Assembly (NCBI GenBank): GCA_964388055.1
Contig: CAYLXU010000007.1
Span: 1-29,037, forward strand
Length of the DNA: 29,037 bases
Direction of reading: 5' to 3'
Source: CAYLXU01 sp964388055
GTDB taxonomy: Bacteria; Patescibacteriota; Minisyncoccia; UBA6257; JACRHW01
Position numbers and translations under genes: made by a program. Positions 1 to 7,226 of the stretch are shown piece after piece. The notes under the pieces are model-generated. The model searched no databases, was not told the DNA's origin, and saw only the letters and a list, made by a program, of their open reading frames with translations. Every line of letters begins with the position of its first letter. Within the stretch, counting starts at the first letter, position 1.

Positions 1-2
1 GA

Positions 3-602
3 CCCGCCATATACGAGACTCTGCCCTCGCTCGAAAACAAAAACCTCGTTATGCTAGCCCCCAAAGGAAAAAGGAGGCGCTACGCGGCAACACCCCCCAC
101 AAAACTACACAATCTCGCCGAAACAGTGCTTCACAATCTCGACAATCTCATCCCAGAACTCCAAAAAAAGATGGATTCCTCAGAGAAAAAACCCATTGTC
201 ACCTATTCAGAAGGACAAGAAGGGATAGCAAACACATTCGAAGATGTAGTCACCACTCTTGGAAAAGGGGATGTATATTACCGCTACAGTTCACGAAAAA
301 ATGTAAGGGAGTCGGGAAAATATCTCCCCAAGAACTACCGAGAAACACGAGACAAAAAACAACTAGGGAGATTTGTAATTACGAATGAAAAAAATCAGCA
401 GGAGAAAAAACCATCGCTCGATAGATCTCTCAAGGTTGTACCAAAAGAATTCGGGCTATTCGAGGATGACATCACACAAATTATCTATGACGATAAAATC
501 GCAGTAATCGATTACAATACCGAAACGGTAATAACAATACAAAACCCAACAATAGCGGGGTTCCAGAGAAAAATATTCAAAGCACTTTTTGAAAAATTGT
601 AA
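3..602 (+). CDS. TrmB-family transcriptional regulator, 3' part only
   Basis: The reading frame is open to the left edge of the window, so the gene is 5'-truncated; an ATG at 51 is internal. The visible start (PAIYETLPSLENKNLV, then KGKRRRYAATPPTKL) matches the recognition helix and wing of TrmB-type winged-helix regulators, where a basic K-G-R-R-Y stretch is followed by a P-P-x-K-L linker. A helical linker rich in Leu/Glu follows, then a C-terminal alpha/beta domain (about 150 residues) with a strand-rich end (ITQIIYDDKIAVIDYNTETVITIQ) typical of the effector or dimerisation part. TrmB proteins usually regulate sugar or central metabolism in archaea; CPR genomes carry many of unknown target. 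It ends about 58 bp before the next gene on the same strand. Family call from motif recall; target unknown. Confidence 0.7.
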   Translation, partial: PAIYETLPSLENKNLVMLAPKGKRRRYAATPPTKLHNLAETVLHNLDNLIPELQKKMDSSEKKPIVTYSEGQEGIANTFEDVVTTLGKGDVYYRYSSRKNVRESGKYLPKNYRETRDKKQLGRFVITNEKNQQEKKPSLDRSLKVVPKEFGLFEDDITQIIYDDKIAVIDYNTETVITIQNPTIAGFQRKIFKALFEKL

Positions 603-660
603 CCACGTTGTGGATAATGTATATTTGCTTAAATACAATTTAGAAGTAATCTGAAAATAT

Positions 661-1194
661 ATGGCGGACATTCTCCTTCCTACCACGTATAAGGATATAG
701 AAGGTCCACTCATCTTCCTTGCGGGGCCTATTCAGGATGCACCGGATTGGCAACAAGAGGCGATACGGCTTATCCGAGAACGAGAAAAAATACATATTGC
801 ATCCCCAAAGCGCCCCATAAAAATAGAGGGGGATCTCGTTGGCGCAGAATATGATGCCCAGGTAGAATGGGAACATCATCACCTTAACTACGCCGGAAAA
901 TATGGGACCATTCTCTTTTGGCTTGCAAAACCAATAAGCCACACCCCAGGACGAGCGTATGCCCAAACAACACGATTTGAATTGGGCTGGTCTGTGGCGC
1001 GGCATTACCTTGAAGGCATTAAAGTAGTAGTGGGAATAGAAGATGGGTTCAGCAATGCACGCTATCTCAAAAAAACTATAGCGTCCATAGCACCAGGCAT
1101 ACCACTCTGCTCATCTCTAGAGGAAACGTGTATCAAGGCCCTCCACCTATTACAATCTCCCAAGAGAAAGCTTCTCGGAAAAAATACACAATGA
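661..1194 (+). CDS. Nucleoside 2-deoxyribosyltransferase-like protein
   Basis: 177 residues. The motifs fit the nucleoside 2-deoxyribosyltransferase superfamily: an early strand ending in FLAGPI (residues 19-24), a W-Q-x-E-A-I helix, a WEHHHL segment (70-75), a hydrophobic strand ILFWLAKP (84-91), and FELGW (106-110), which supplies the glutamate that acts as nucleophile in the family. Known members move a deoxyribose between bases or hydrolyse modified (d)NMPs, in nucleotide salvage. No signal peptide, so cytoplasmic. There is no Shine-Dalgarno sequence before the ATG. The gene is followed at once by a bidirectional terminator shared with tRNA-Cys. With dcd, thyA and folA elsewhere in the window it adds to a deoxynucleotide theme. 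Exact substrate cannot be told from sequence. Confidence 0.75.
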   Translation: MADILLPTTYKDIEGPLIFLAGPIQDAPDWQQEAIRLIREREKIHIASPKRPIKIEGDLVGAEYDAQVEWEHHHLNYAGKYGTILFWLAKPISHTPGRAYAQTTRFELGWSVARHYLEGIKVVVGIEDGFSNARYLKKTIASIAPGIPLCSSLEETCIKALHLLQSPKRKLLGKNTQ

Positions 1195-1229
1195 CAAAAA
1201 ACCACGACCCCAAACGATCGTGATTTTTG
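1195..1229. terminator. Bidirectional intrinsic terminator
   Basis: Hairpin CACGA/TCGTG flanked by A-run and T-run (CAAAAA...TTTTTG), one mismatch. It lies directly after the deoxyribosyltransferase stop (+) and directly downstream of tRNA-Cys (-), so it can end both. Confidence 0.7.
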
Positions 1230-1236
1230 TTTTAGA

Positions 1237-1307
1237 GGCCTGGGCGGGAATCGAACCCACGTATAGGAGTTTTGCAGACTCCTGCCTTACCACTTGGCTA
1301 CCAGGCC
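1237..1307 (-). tRNA. tRNA-Cys (GCA)
   Basis: 71 nt cloverleaf read on the minus strand: acceptor GGCCTGG/CCAGGCC, D-arm GCC/GGC, anticodon stem GGAGT/ACTCC with loop CTGCAAA giving anticodon GCA, T-arm GTGGG TTCGATT CCCGC. No CCA is encoded. It lies 23 bp downstream of rbfA on the same strand and may be transcribed from the infB-rbfA unit; the terminator at 1195-1229 closes it. Confidence 0.95.
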
Positions 1308-1330
1308 ACCAAACCCGTCCTCCAACAAGT

Positions 1331-1666
1331 CTATTGTTTCACGTCTTCAAGCAACTGTTCAATATGCGCAGCTTCTTTTTCTGTTGGATCATACACAAAA
1401 GAAATCCGCGGCACCGGATGCATCTTAAGACGCTTCATAAGCGCATATTGCACATCCCCAACCACCTCCTCTAAAAACTGTTTCACCTCATCTACTGCCA
1501 CGTCGGGTAGAACACTATAACGAATGGTACAATTACGAAGATCACGAGAAGTCTCTACGGTAGTGATTGTAATAAGATAACTCCCTGACAAGGTAACATC
1601 TTTTGAGAGAATTTTTCCCACCTCCTCATGAATAAGTTCATTTACACGCTCAATTCGTCTTGTCAT
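1331..1666 (-). CDS. rbfA: Ribosome-binding factor A
   Basis: 111 residues from the ATG at 1666; a TTG three codons upstream (1675) is possible but less likely, because MTRRIERVNELIHEEVG is where RbfA proteins normally begin. RbfA is a small KH-like protein that binds the 30S subunit near the 5' end of 16S rRNA during late maturation and cold adaptation. The sequence keeps the family pattern: an N-terminal R-x-x-R-V-N-E-L-I helix, a central strand with DLRNCTIRYSV, and a C-terminal LKMHPVPRISFVYDPT strand, where the R-x-x-P-x-L/I-x-F signature is recognisable. Length is normal. It lies 37 bp after the restored stop of infB, the classic infB-rbfA order. No Shine-Dalgarno sequence, consistent with co-translation or leader-independent initiation. 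Confidence 0.93.
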   Translation of the reverse strand: MTRRIERVNELIHEEVGKILSKDVTLSGSYLITITTVETSRDLRNCTIRYSVLPDVAVDEVKQFLEEVVGDVQYALMKRLKMHPVPRISFVYDPTEKEAAHIEQLLEDVKQ

Positions 1667-1702
1667 AAAATTCAAAATATAAAATTGTTTTGAATTTGAG
1701 AT

Positions 1703-1843
1703 TTAAAAAATTTTTAATAAATCTCCTATTTCGATGTGTACATTACTTTGTACCATGGCTCCACATTCCTTGTTCTGAGGAATCGTTTTAACCTCCTGCT
1801 TACCAGATTTCAAATTAACGATCCTTCCTTCCCCAACCTTCAC
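1703..1843 (-). pseudogene. infB: IF-2 C-terminal segment, out of frame with the rest of infB
   Basis: 46 codons plus TAA, read on the minus strand in the frame that follows once one 8-bp repeat is removed. The translation runs VKVGEGRIVNLKSGKQEV, then TIPQNKECGAMV, and ends IEIGDLLKIF. This is the canonical end of IF-2 (G-x-I-x-x-L-K, then E-C-G, then I-x-x-G-D-x-I-x-x-F). It belongs to the same gene as 1840-3165 and is not a separate gene; it has no start codon or ribosome binding site of its own. Confidence 0.93.
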
Positions 1844-3165
1844 ATTTTCACATTTTCACGAATAATATCTACCCTCTTATTCACACCCATGTTCCCCACA
1901 AGAACTTTCCCCCCAAGCACCTGCCCCTTTCTTGACTCACTAAACAACGCAAGTACCTCAAATTCTCCCAAATACTCTTTTTCCCCCGCAAGCTGTTTAT
2001 CAAGATACTCTTCAAAAAGGGTGACGATCTCGTAGATGACGTCGGAAGAAATAATACGTATTTTAAGCTGGTCTGCAAGCACCCGCCATTCAGTCTTTGT
2101 TTTTATATGAAAGCAAAGAATTGTTGCGCCAAAGGTATCAGCAAGCTTTAGATCACTATCAGTTACATCCCCCACCCCGGAACCAATCACCTGAATAAGC
2201 AGGTATTCTCTATTAATAGATGTAATAATTGTCTCAAGCGCCTCTAAAGATCCATACGTATCCGCCTTCACAATAACATTTATAATCTTCGTACCCTTCG
2301 AAACATCCTGTTTTTTGCATAATTCAGTCTTTGTCTCCTTTTCCTGTAAACGCCCCTCCCTTGAGAAAGAGTTGCCGCACACCCATTCCTCACCCACAAT
2401 AGGCATCATTTCGAAACCGACCACAAGAACAGGAGAAGAAAAAGTCGCCTCTCTAATCCGCGCCCCTTTGAAATCTTCGAGAATTTTTACCTTACCTTGG
2501 GCAGTAGACGTAGAAATATGCTCCCCCTCCCTCAAAATACCATCCATAATAATAAGACTTGCGGTTATCCCCCTTTTACTATCTCGTTTTGCCTCAATTA
2601 TCACTCCTCTTCCGGGAACAGTCGGATCTGCTTTCAGCTCCTGGAGATCTGCAACAAGGAGGATGAGATCAAGCAAATCGTCAACCCCCGTACCGCTTAC
2701 CGCTGACACCTCTTGTTCAGGAACATCGCCACCCCAAGACTCGACCATAACTCCCAACTCAGAGAGCTGGGTACGAACACGGTTGGTATCGCTATTTGGC
2801 TTATCGATCTTAGTAAGCGCAACTACAAAGGGCGTGTTTGTAGCCTTAATTTGTTCAAGAGACTCTTTTGTTTGCGGCTTCACTCCCTCATCAGCTGCCA
2901 CCACAAGGATGGCAACATCAGCCGCTTTTGCCCCACGGCCACGCATCTTTGAAAATGCCTCGTGACCAGGAGTATCAATAAACGTGATTCCGCGATCACC
3001 ATGCAGGATTTCATATGCTCCAATGGACTGAGTAATCGCACCGGCCTCACGCGCTGCAATACTTGTTTTTCTAATGTAATCCAAAAGCGTTGTCTTACCA
3101 TGATCAACGTGCCCCATTACCACCACTACTGGCGGACGCAAAATTGTCTCCTGCTGTTTAGTCAT
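1840..3165 (-). CDS. infB: Translation initiation factor IF-2, C-terminus cut off by frameshift
   Basis: 441 residues from the ATG at 3165 to a premature TGA. IF-2 is the GTPase that places initiator fMet-tRNA on the 30S subunit and promotes subunit joining. The N-terminal extension is almost absent: the P-loop GHVDHGKT is at residues 18-25, DTPGH at 64-68 and TKID (the family usually has NKID) at 118-121. Domains II and III follow. Normally the C2 domain, which grips fMet-tRNA, comes last, but here the frame ends at ENVKM-stop about 46 residues early. The missing part is present in the -1 frame just downstream (1703-1843). The cause is a tandem duplication of 8 bp (1844-1851 and 1852-1859); removing one copy restores an unbroken IF-2. 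IF-2 is essential, so an assembly error or a population variant is more likely than a true null. Confidence 0.95.
   Translation of the reverse strand: MTKQQETILRPPVVVVMGHVDHGKTTLLDYIRKTSIAAREAGAITQSIGAYEILHGDRGITFIDTPGHEAFSKMRGRGAKAADVAILVVAADEGVKPQTKESLEQIKATNTPFVVALTKIDKPNSDTNRVRTQLSELGVMVESWGGDVPEQEVSAVSGTGVDDLLDLILLVADLQELKADPTVPGRGVIIEAKRDSKRGITASLIIMDGILREGEHISTSTAQGKVKILEDFKGARIREATFSSPVLVVGFEMMPIVGEEWVCGNSFSREGRLQEKETKTELCKKQDVSKGTKIINVIVKADTYGSLEALETIITSINREYLLIQVIGSGVGDVTDSDLKLADTFGATILCFHIKTKTEWRVLADQLKIRIISSDVIYEIVTLFEEYLDKQLAGEKEYLGEFEVLALFSESRKGQVLGGKVLVGNMGVNKRVDIIRENVKM
1844..1859. repeat. 8-bp tandem duplication that shifts the infB frame
   Basis: Two adjacent copies of ATTTTCAC on the plus strand (GTGAAAAT twice on the coding strand), followed by a partial third copy (GTGAA). 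Deleting one copy gives CGT GAA AAT GTG AAG GTT, restoring R-E-N-V-K-V across the junction. Confidence 0.9.
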
Positions 3166-3236
3166 AATGTGTTTTACTTTAACAAAAAATGGCTCTCGGC
3201 ACAAGGGACTCTTGAAAATTATAAAATCTGTTGTAT

Positions 3237-3270
3237 AAAAAACACCCCACGCTTATATGGGGTGCTTTTT
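3237..3270 (-). terminator. Intrinsic terminator of metG
   Basis: Perfect 7-bp stem CACCCCA/TGGGGTG with an 8-nt loop and a T-run on the minus strand, between metG and infB. It separates the infB-rbfA-tRNA unit from metG. The A-run on the other side could make it work in both directions. Confidence 0.85.
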
Positions 3271-3296
3271 CAAAACAAAAAACAATTTTCGAAACC

Positions 3297-4757
3297 CTAA
3301 TCCCTCTTGGGAAACAAACTTATTTTTTTGAGCGAAACCGAGGTCCCAACCCATTTGTCACGAAATCCAAACTCATGACCAAAGATCGCCTCTATGAGGG
3401 TCTCGGATGTCTGAGGCAAAAAGGGGCTCAACATCCATGCAAGGTTAATGAGGTAATGAAGAAGATCTGAAAGCGTCTTGTTGTCTGGATGAGACCATAG
3501 TTTTTTTTGCGTAATCTCACGATCAACAAAACCAATGACCTGCCACACCACCTCAAGCGCCTCGTTAAAACGAAACTCCCTCATTGCATTATGGTATCTC
3601 TCCCAATGCATATCAATATCTTTCTGCCCTTCAAACTGTTCTAAAATGACCACCCCATTTTTCTCGACAAGATTAGTCACACGACTTACCAAATTCCCAA
3701 GTCCGTGCGCAAGATCACTATTATATCGAGCAATCAATCGATCCTCGTCAAAGTCCCCATCCTCGGTAGGAGGAATTTCACGCAACAAAAAATATCGCAC
3801 AACGTCACCTCCATACACCTCAGTGAGCGTCCTCGGATCTATTGTATTACCCAAACTTTTTGACATCTTCTGGCCCTTATTTGTTATAAACCCATGTACA
3901 AAAAGTGTCTTTGGGAGCGCAATCCCTGCTGAGAGCAACATGGCCGGCCAAATAAGAGCGTGAAAACGAGAAATGTCCTTCCCAATAATCTGTACGTCAG
4001 GAGGCCAAAAAAGATTAAACTGCTCCAAATCTTGTATATACCCCACGCCGGAGAGGTAATTCGTGAGTGCATCGGCCCACACATAAATTGTCGAATCCTC
4101 ATCATCGGGAACGGGAATCCCCCACGAAAGGTCTTTTCTTGGTCTCGAAAAACTCACATCTTCAAAATCCTCCTCGAGAAAATGAAGCATCTCGTTCGCA
4201 CGAGAGGCAGGAACGATACGAACCTCCCCGGAAACGAGAAGTTGCTTTAACTGTTCCCGATATTTTGTAAGGCGAAAAAAATAATTTTCCTCCTCAACCA
4301 CCTCTGGCTCTTTTAAATGAAAGATGCACTTTCCATCTCTAAGTCCTTTTTCTGTAATAAATGCTTCACAGCCGGAACAATATAATCCTTTATACGTCTT
4401 TTTATAAATATCGTCATTATCACGAAGACGTTTCCAAATTTCGTACACTACAGGCCAATGTTCTTCTTTATCCGTGGTACGAACAAAGTGATCATTTGAG
4501 ATATTAAGAAGTTCCAACAATCTTAAAACGGCCCGTACGTTCTCATCAACAAATGTTTTCGTCTCTTTGCCAAGCTTCTCTGCAGTTTTTGCAATCTTTG
4601 CCCCATGCTCATCCGTCCCCGTAAGAAAAAAAGTCTCGTCCTCAAGAAGGCGATGATAACGCGCAAGCGTATCCGCCTGAACAAATTCAAGAGCGTGCCC
4701 CAGGTGGGGCACATCATTTACATAAGGAATCGCAGTTGTAATGTAAAATTTTGACAT
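3297..4757 (-). CDS. metG: Methionyl-tRNA synthetase
   Basis: 486 residues from the ATG at 4757 (MSKFYITTAIPYVNDVPHLG). Class I synthetase that charges tRNA-Met. The HIGH-type motif is HLGH at residues 18-21 and KMSKS is at 297-301 in the usual GQKMSKSLGN context. Between them are the metal-binding knuckle (YCSGCEAFI, then a C-x-x-H pair), the WGIPVPDD and YVWADALTNYLSG segments, and IGKDISRFHALIWPA. The C-terminus ends after the anticodon-binding helical bundle; there is no extra tRNA-binding EMAP domain, so it is a short form common in reduced genomes. There is no Shine-Dalgarno sequence; the upstream AT-rich gap carries an inverted repeat (4771-4838). Its own terminator follows. Confidence 0.97.
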   Translation of the reverse strand: MSKFYITTAIPYVNDVPHLGHALEFVQADTLARYHRLLEDETFFLTGTDEHGAKIAKTAEKLGKETKTFVDENVRAVLRLLELLNISNDHFVRTTDKEEHWPVVYEIWKRLRDNDDIYKKTYKGLYCSGCEAFITEKGLRDGKCIFHLKEPEVVEEENYFFRLTKYREQLKQLLVSGEVRIVPASRANEMLHFLEEDFEDVSFSRPRKDLSWGIPVPDDEDSTIYVWADALTNYLSGVGYIQDLEQFNLFWPPDVQIIGKDISRFHALIWPAMLLSAGIALPKTLFVHGFITNKGQKMSKSLGNTIDPRTLTEVYGGDVVRYFLLREIPPTEDGDFDEDRLIARYNSDLAHGLGNLVSRVTNLVEKNGVVILEQFEGQKDIDMHWERYHNAMREFRFNEALEVVWQVIGFVDREITQKKLWSHPDNKTLSDLLHYLINLAWMLSPFLPQTSETLIEAIFGHEFGFRDKWVGTSVSLKKISLFPKRD

Positions 4758-4770
4758 AGTATCAAAATTA

Positions 4771-4838
4771 AAATTCCAAACACTAAGCACCAAATTACAA
4801 AACGGTAATTACTGAAGTTTTCTATTTGTTTGGAATTT
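4771..4838. repeat. AT-rich inverted repeat between perM and metG
   Basis: Arms AAATTCCAAACA (4771-4782) and TGTTTGGAATTT (4827-4838), perfect over 12 bp, in a gap made of short variants of TTTGAAATTTG. No T-run follows, so it is not a classic terminator. The same style of AT-rich filler appears at about 1671-1705 after infB. Confidence 0.6.
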
Positions 4839-4863
4839 GAAATTTGTAGTTTGGGATTTTATG

Positions 4864-5874
4864 CTATACCCTTCGCTTCTTCTCGATCATGTCAGTCACA
4901 ATCTCCTCGAGAAGCACGCCAACCGGGACTGCAAGAAACATCCACACAATCCCCCCAAGCTCTGCTCCAGCAAGTAATAACATTAACACAAAAACCGGAT
5001 TAAGGCCAACCACCTTCTTCATAGCGATGGGAATAAGTATATGACTCTCGAACTGCTGAAGACCAACGAAAAATGCTAGAGTATAAAATGCAAGACTAGA
5101 AGAATCCCCCCACGCAACTAACGTTGCCACTCCTCCTGCAATAATTGGTCCAACAACAGGAACAATTTCCATCAACCCCGAGAGAACCCCAAGAAGCAAT
5201 GCGTTGCTCACCCCCAAAAATGTAAGCCCAAAAAACACAAGAACTCCTATCGCAAAACTTAACAAAATTTGTGCACGCAACCACTTTCCAATGCGCTCCT
5301 GTGTTTTTCGCCATACCCCAATCACGTATTGTTCGTATTGTAGTGGTGTAATATCCGCAATGAAATCACCTACCCCTCGTTCGTGAAGCAGTAAGTAAAA
5401 CGTAATCACAACGACTACAAACATAGAAATGACACCACCAAAAAGTGAGGCAATAAGAGATCCGACTCGAGAAAATAAAGAAGCAATATCCCCAGAAGAA
5501 ATGGTTTCTAGGTGCTCAAAGAAATTGACGAGATAACTGATGTTGTCATACCCCTTCAAAAAAGCGGACTGCGTGCCGCCCAACAAAGTTATAAACGAAC
5601 GCACCTCGCTAAAAATAAGCGGAGCGAGAAAATAGATACTTGCCCCAACAATAAGAAAGAGGAGTATGTATAAAAAGATGACGGTGAAAATGCGAGGCCA
5701 TCCACGCCTACCAAAGTAGGTTACAAGGGGATCAAAAGCTGACGCAACCACGATGGCAAAAACAAGCATGGTAAGCACGTTGTGAAGCAACAATAACGAC
5801 GTAACCACCGCCGCCACTACAACAATTCTCATGAGTGACCCCCAAGAAATTTCTATTAAATGTTTGTCCTGCAT
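4864..5874 (-). CDS. AI-2E/PerM-family membrane transporter
   Basis: 336 residues with about seven to eight membrane segments: two at the N-terminus (residues 15-50), one near 62-88, one near 140-165, then a cluster from about 205 to the end. The long region between the third and fourth segments, the soluble stretch rich in Q/Y/R around residues 170-200 (LLHERGVGDFIADITP), and the end with GLMEIVPVVGPIIAGG and HILIPIAMKKVVGLNPV match the AI-2E transporter family (Pfam PF01594: YdiK, PerM, TqsA). Members are linked to quorum-signal export or sodium/proton antiport; substrate here is unknown. A TATAAT box (5878-5883) ends only 3 nt before the ATG, suggesting a leaderless message. It sits between the M16 peptidase and metG on the same strand. 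Confidence 0.9.
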   Translation of the reverse strand: MQDKHLIEISWGSLMRIVVVAAVVTSLLLLHNVLTMLVFAIVVASAFDPLVTYFGRRGWPRIFTVIFLYILLFLIVGASIYFLAPLIFSEVRSFITLLGGTQSAFLKGYDNISYLVNFFEHLETISSGDIASLFSRVGSLIASLFGGVISMFVVVVITFYLLLHERGVGDFIADITPLQYEQYVIGVWRKTQERIGKWLRAQILLSFAIGVLVFFGLTFLGVSNALLLGVLSGLMEIVPVVGPIIAGGVATLVAWGDSSSLAFYTLAFFVGLQQFESHILIPIAMKKVVGLNPVFVLMLLLAGAELGGIVWMFLAVPVGVLLEEIVTDMIEKKRRV

Positions 5875-5890
5875 GTAATTATAAGAAATA

Positions 5891-5914
5891 CGCCCCCGTT
5901 TCCCTGCGGAGGCG
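5891..5914 (-). terminator. Probable terminator after the M16 peptidase gene
   Basis: On the minus strand CGCCTCCG pairs with CGGGGGCG (8 bp, one G-U) across an 8-nt loop, followed by the weak U-tract TATTTCTTAT. It lies in the 68-bp gap between the peptidase and the PerM-type gene. Confidence 0.5.
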
Positions 5915-5942
5915 CAACAAGAAACGGATCCTTATCCCAATT

Positions 5943-7211
5943 CTACTCAAAACGCAAGATTTCCTCAAATCGCTCTCTTTCTTTTATAGGACCAATGAGC
6001 GCGAGGTTGAGAAGCCCATCTTTAAAAATATCACGCGCCACATTTTGCACATCTTCGGAAGTCACTGCGTCTACCTTTGCAAACACCTCCTCAGGAGTAA
6101 GGGTCGTACGAGTGACAATCTCCTGCCCACCATAAAATGACGCAAGCTCATCAGATGTCTCCATAGAAAGCACAAGCCCCCCCTTAAGATAGTCCTTTGC
6201 CTTTTGTAATTCATCTTCCGAAACACGCTCATTTTTAAGCCGTGCATACTCCCCCAATATTGATGTAATAGTAAGGTCAAGTTTTGTATGATCTACGCCT
6301 GCAGAGCTTGCAAAAATACCAGAATCAGTAAAAAAATCAGCACCGCTGCGCACATAGTATGCAGCCCCAAGCTCTCCACGCACCTTCTGAAACAAACGAG
6401 AACTCATTCCTCCCCCCAAAATAGCTCCCAACACCTCAAGCGGATACTTTCTCTTATCAAACACATGGAACGATCGAACACCTAGGACAAAGTGGGTCTG
6501 ATCAGAATCTTTATATTGTATCGCCACGGCAGGCTTCTCCTGTTCTTCCACCACAGCAAGTTTTCCACTCTTTAGTCCTTGGGGCATTCCAGAAAATGCG
6601 GTTTCTATCTTTTCCTTTGCATCCTCTGGCAACGCACCAGCGGCAATAACTACGGTTGCATTCGCAAGATAATGTTCGCCTCTGTATTTTAGAAAATCTT
6701 CTTTTTGAATTGCCCGAATAATCTCCTTCTGACCCCCAAGTGGCCACCCCGCAGGCTGATCTCCATACACCACCTCGAGAAAAAGCTCCTGCACCTTACG
6801 CATGGGAGTGTCTTCATACATATTTATCTCTTCGATAACTACTCCACGCTCAGTATCAATCTCTTTTGGATCAAAAACGGGATTGAGATATAAGTCGGAT
6901 ACTACATCAAGAATAAGGTCAAAATGCTGAGCATCACCTTTTGCATAGTAACCAGTAGATTCGTGTCCCGTAAAAGCGTTGTACTCCGCACCAATTCGAT
7001 CTAACTCAACTGCAATATCAATGGGACGAGGTCTTTTCGTTGTCCCTTTAAAACACATATGCTCGAGAAAGTGCGAAATACCATTAAGCTCTTTGACTTC
7101 ATATTTAGAACCCGCCTCGACAAGAACGAGAAGAGTTGTTGCACGTGCATCCTTTTGAGGGGCAAGAATTACACGAAGTCCGTTTGATAATGTATCTTTT
7201 TGAAAACTCAT
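5943..7211 (-). CDS. M16-family zinc peptidase (processing-peptidase type)
   Basis: 422 residues. Single-chain M16B metallopeptidase, related to mitochondrial processing peptidase and bacterial YmxG/PqqL-type enzymes. The inverted zinc motif HFLEH is at residues 47-51, with the catalytic Glu50, and a third zinc ligand is expected in the ERGVVIEEI segment (E127). The C-terminal half carries the inactive-domain features, with a GGGMSSRLFQKVRGELGAAY segment. The protein is about one repeat unit (two domains), half the size of pitrilysin, so it should work as a dimer. No signal peptide. It starts 15 bp after glyS and is probably co-transcribed; no Shine-Dalgarno sequence. Confidence 0.93.
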   Translation of the reverse strand: MSFQKDTLSNGLRVILAPQKDARATTLLVLVEAGSKYEVKELNGISHFLEHMCFKGTTKRPRPIDIAVELDRIGAEYNAFTGHESTGYYAKGDAQHFDLILDVVSDLYLNPVFDPKEIDTERGVVIEEINMYEDTPMRKVQELFLEVVYGDQPAGWPLGGQKEIIRAIQKEDFLKYRGEHYLANATVVIAAGALPEDAKEKIETAFSGMPQGLKSGKLAVVEEQEKPAVAIQYKDSDQTHFVLGVRSFHVFDKRKYPLEVLGAILGGGMSSRLFQKVRGELGAAYYVRSGADFFTDSGIFASSAGVDHTKLDLTITSILGEYARLKNERVSEDELQKAKDYLKGGLVLSMETSDELASFYGGQEIVTRTTLTPEEVFAKVDAVTSEDVQNVARDIFKDGLLNLALIGPIKERERFEEILRFE

Positions 7212-7226
7212 ACGTAAATTATTAAA

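Noticed and set aside
1840..1860. Programmed -1 frameshifting in infB
   Set aside because: The site (GTG AAA ATG TGA) is not a good slippery heptamer, and an exact 8-bp duplication explains the shift more simply; no stimulatory hairpin was seen right after it.
2315..2965. 216-codon plus-strand frame opposite infB
   Set aside because: Antisense shadow of the conserved GTPase domain; Ser/Thr/Pro-rich low-complexity translation without a family match.
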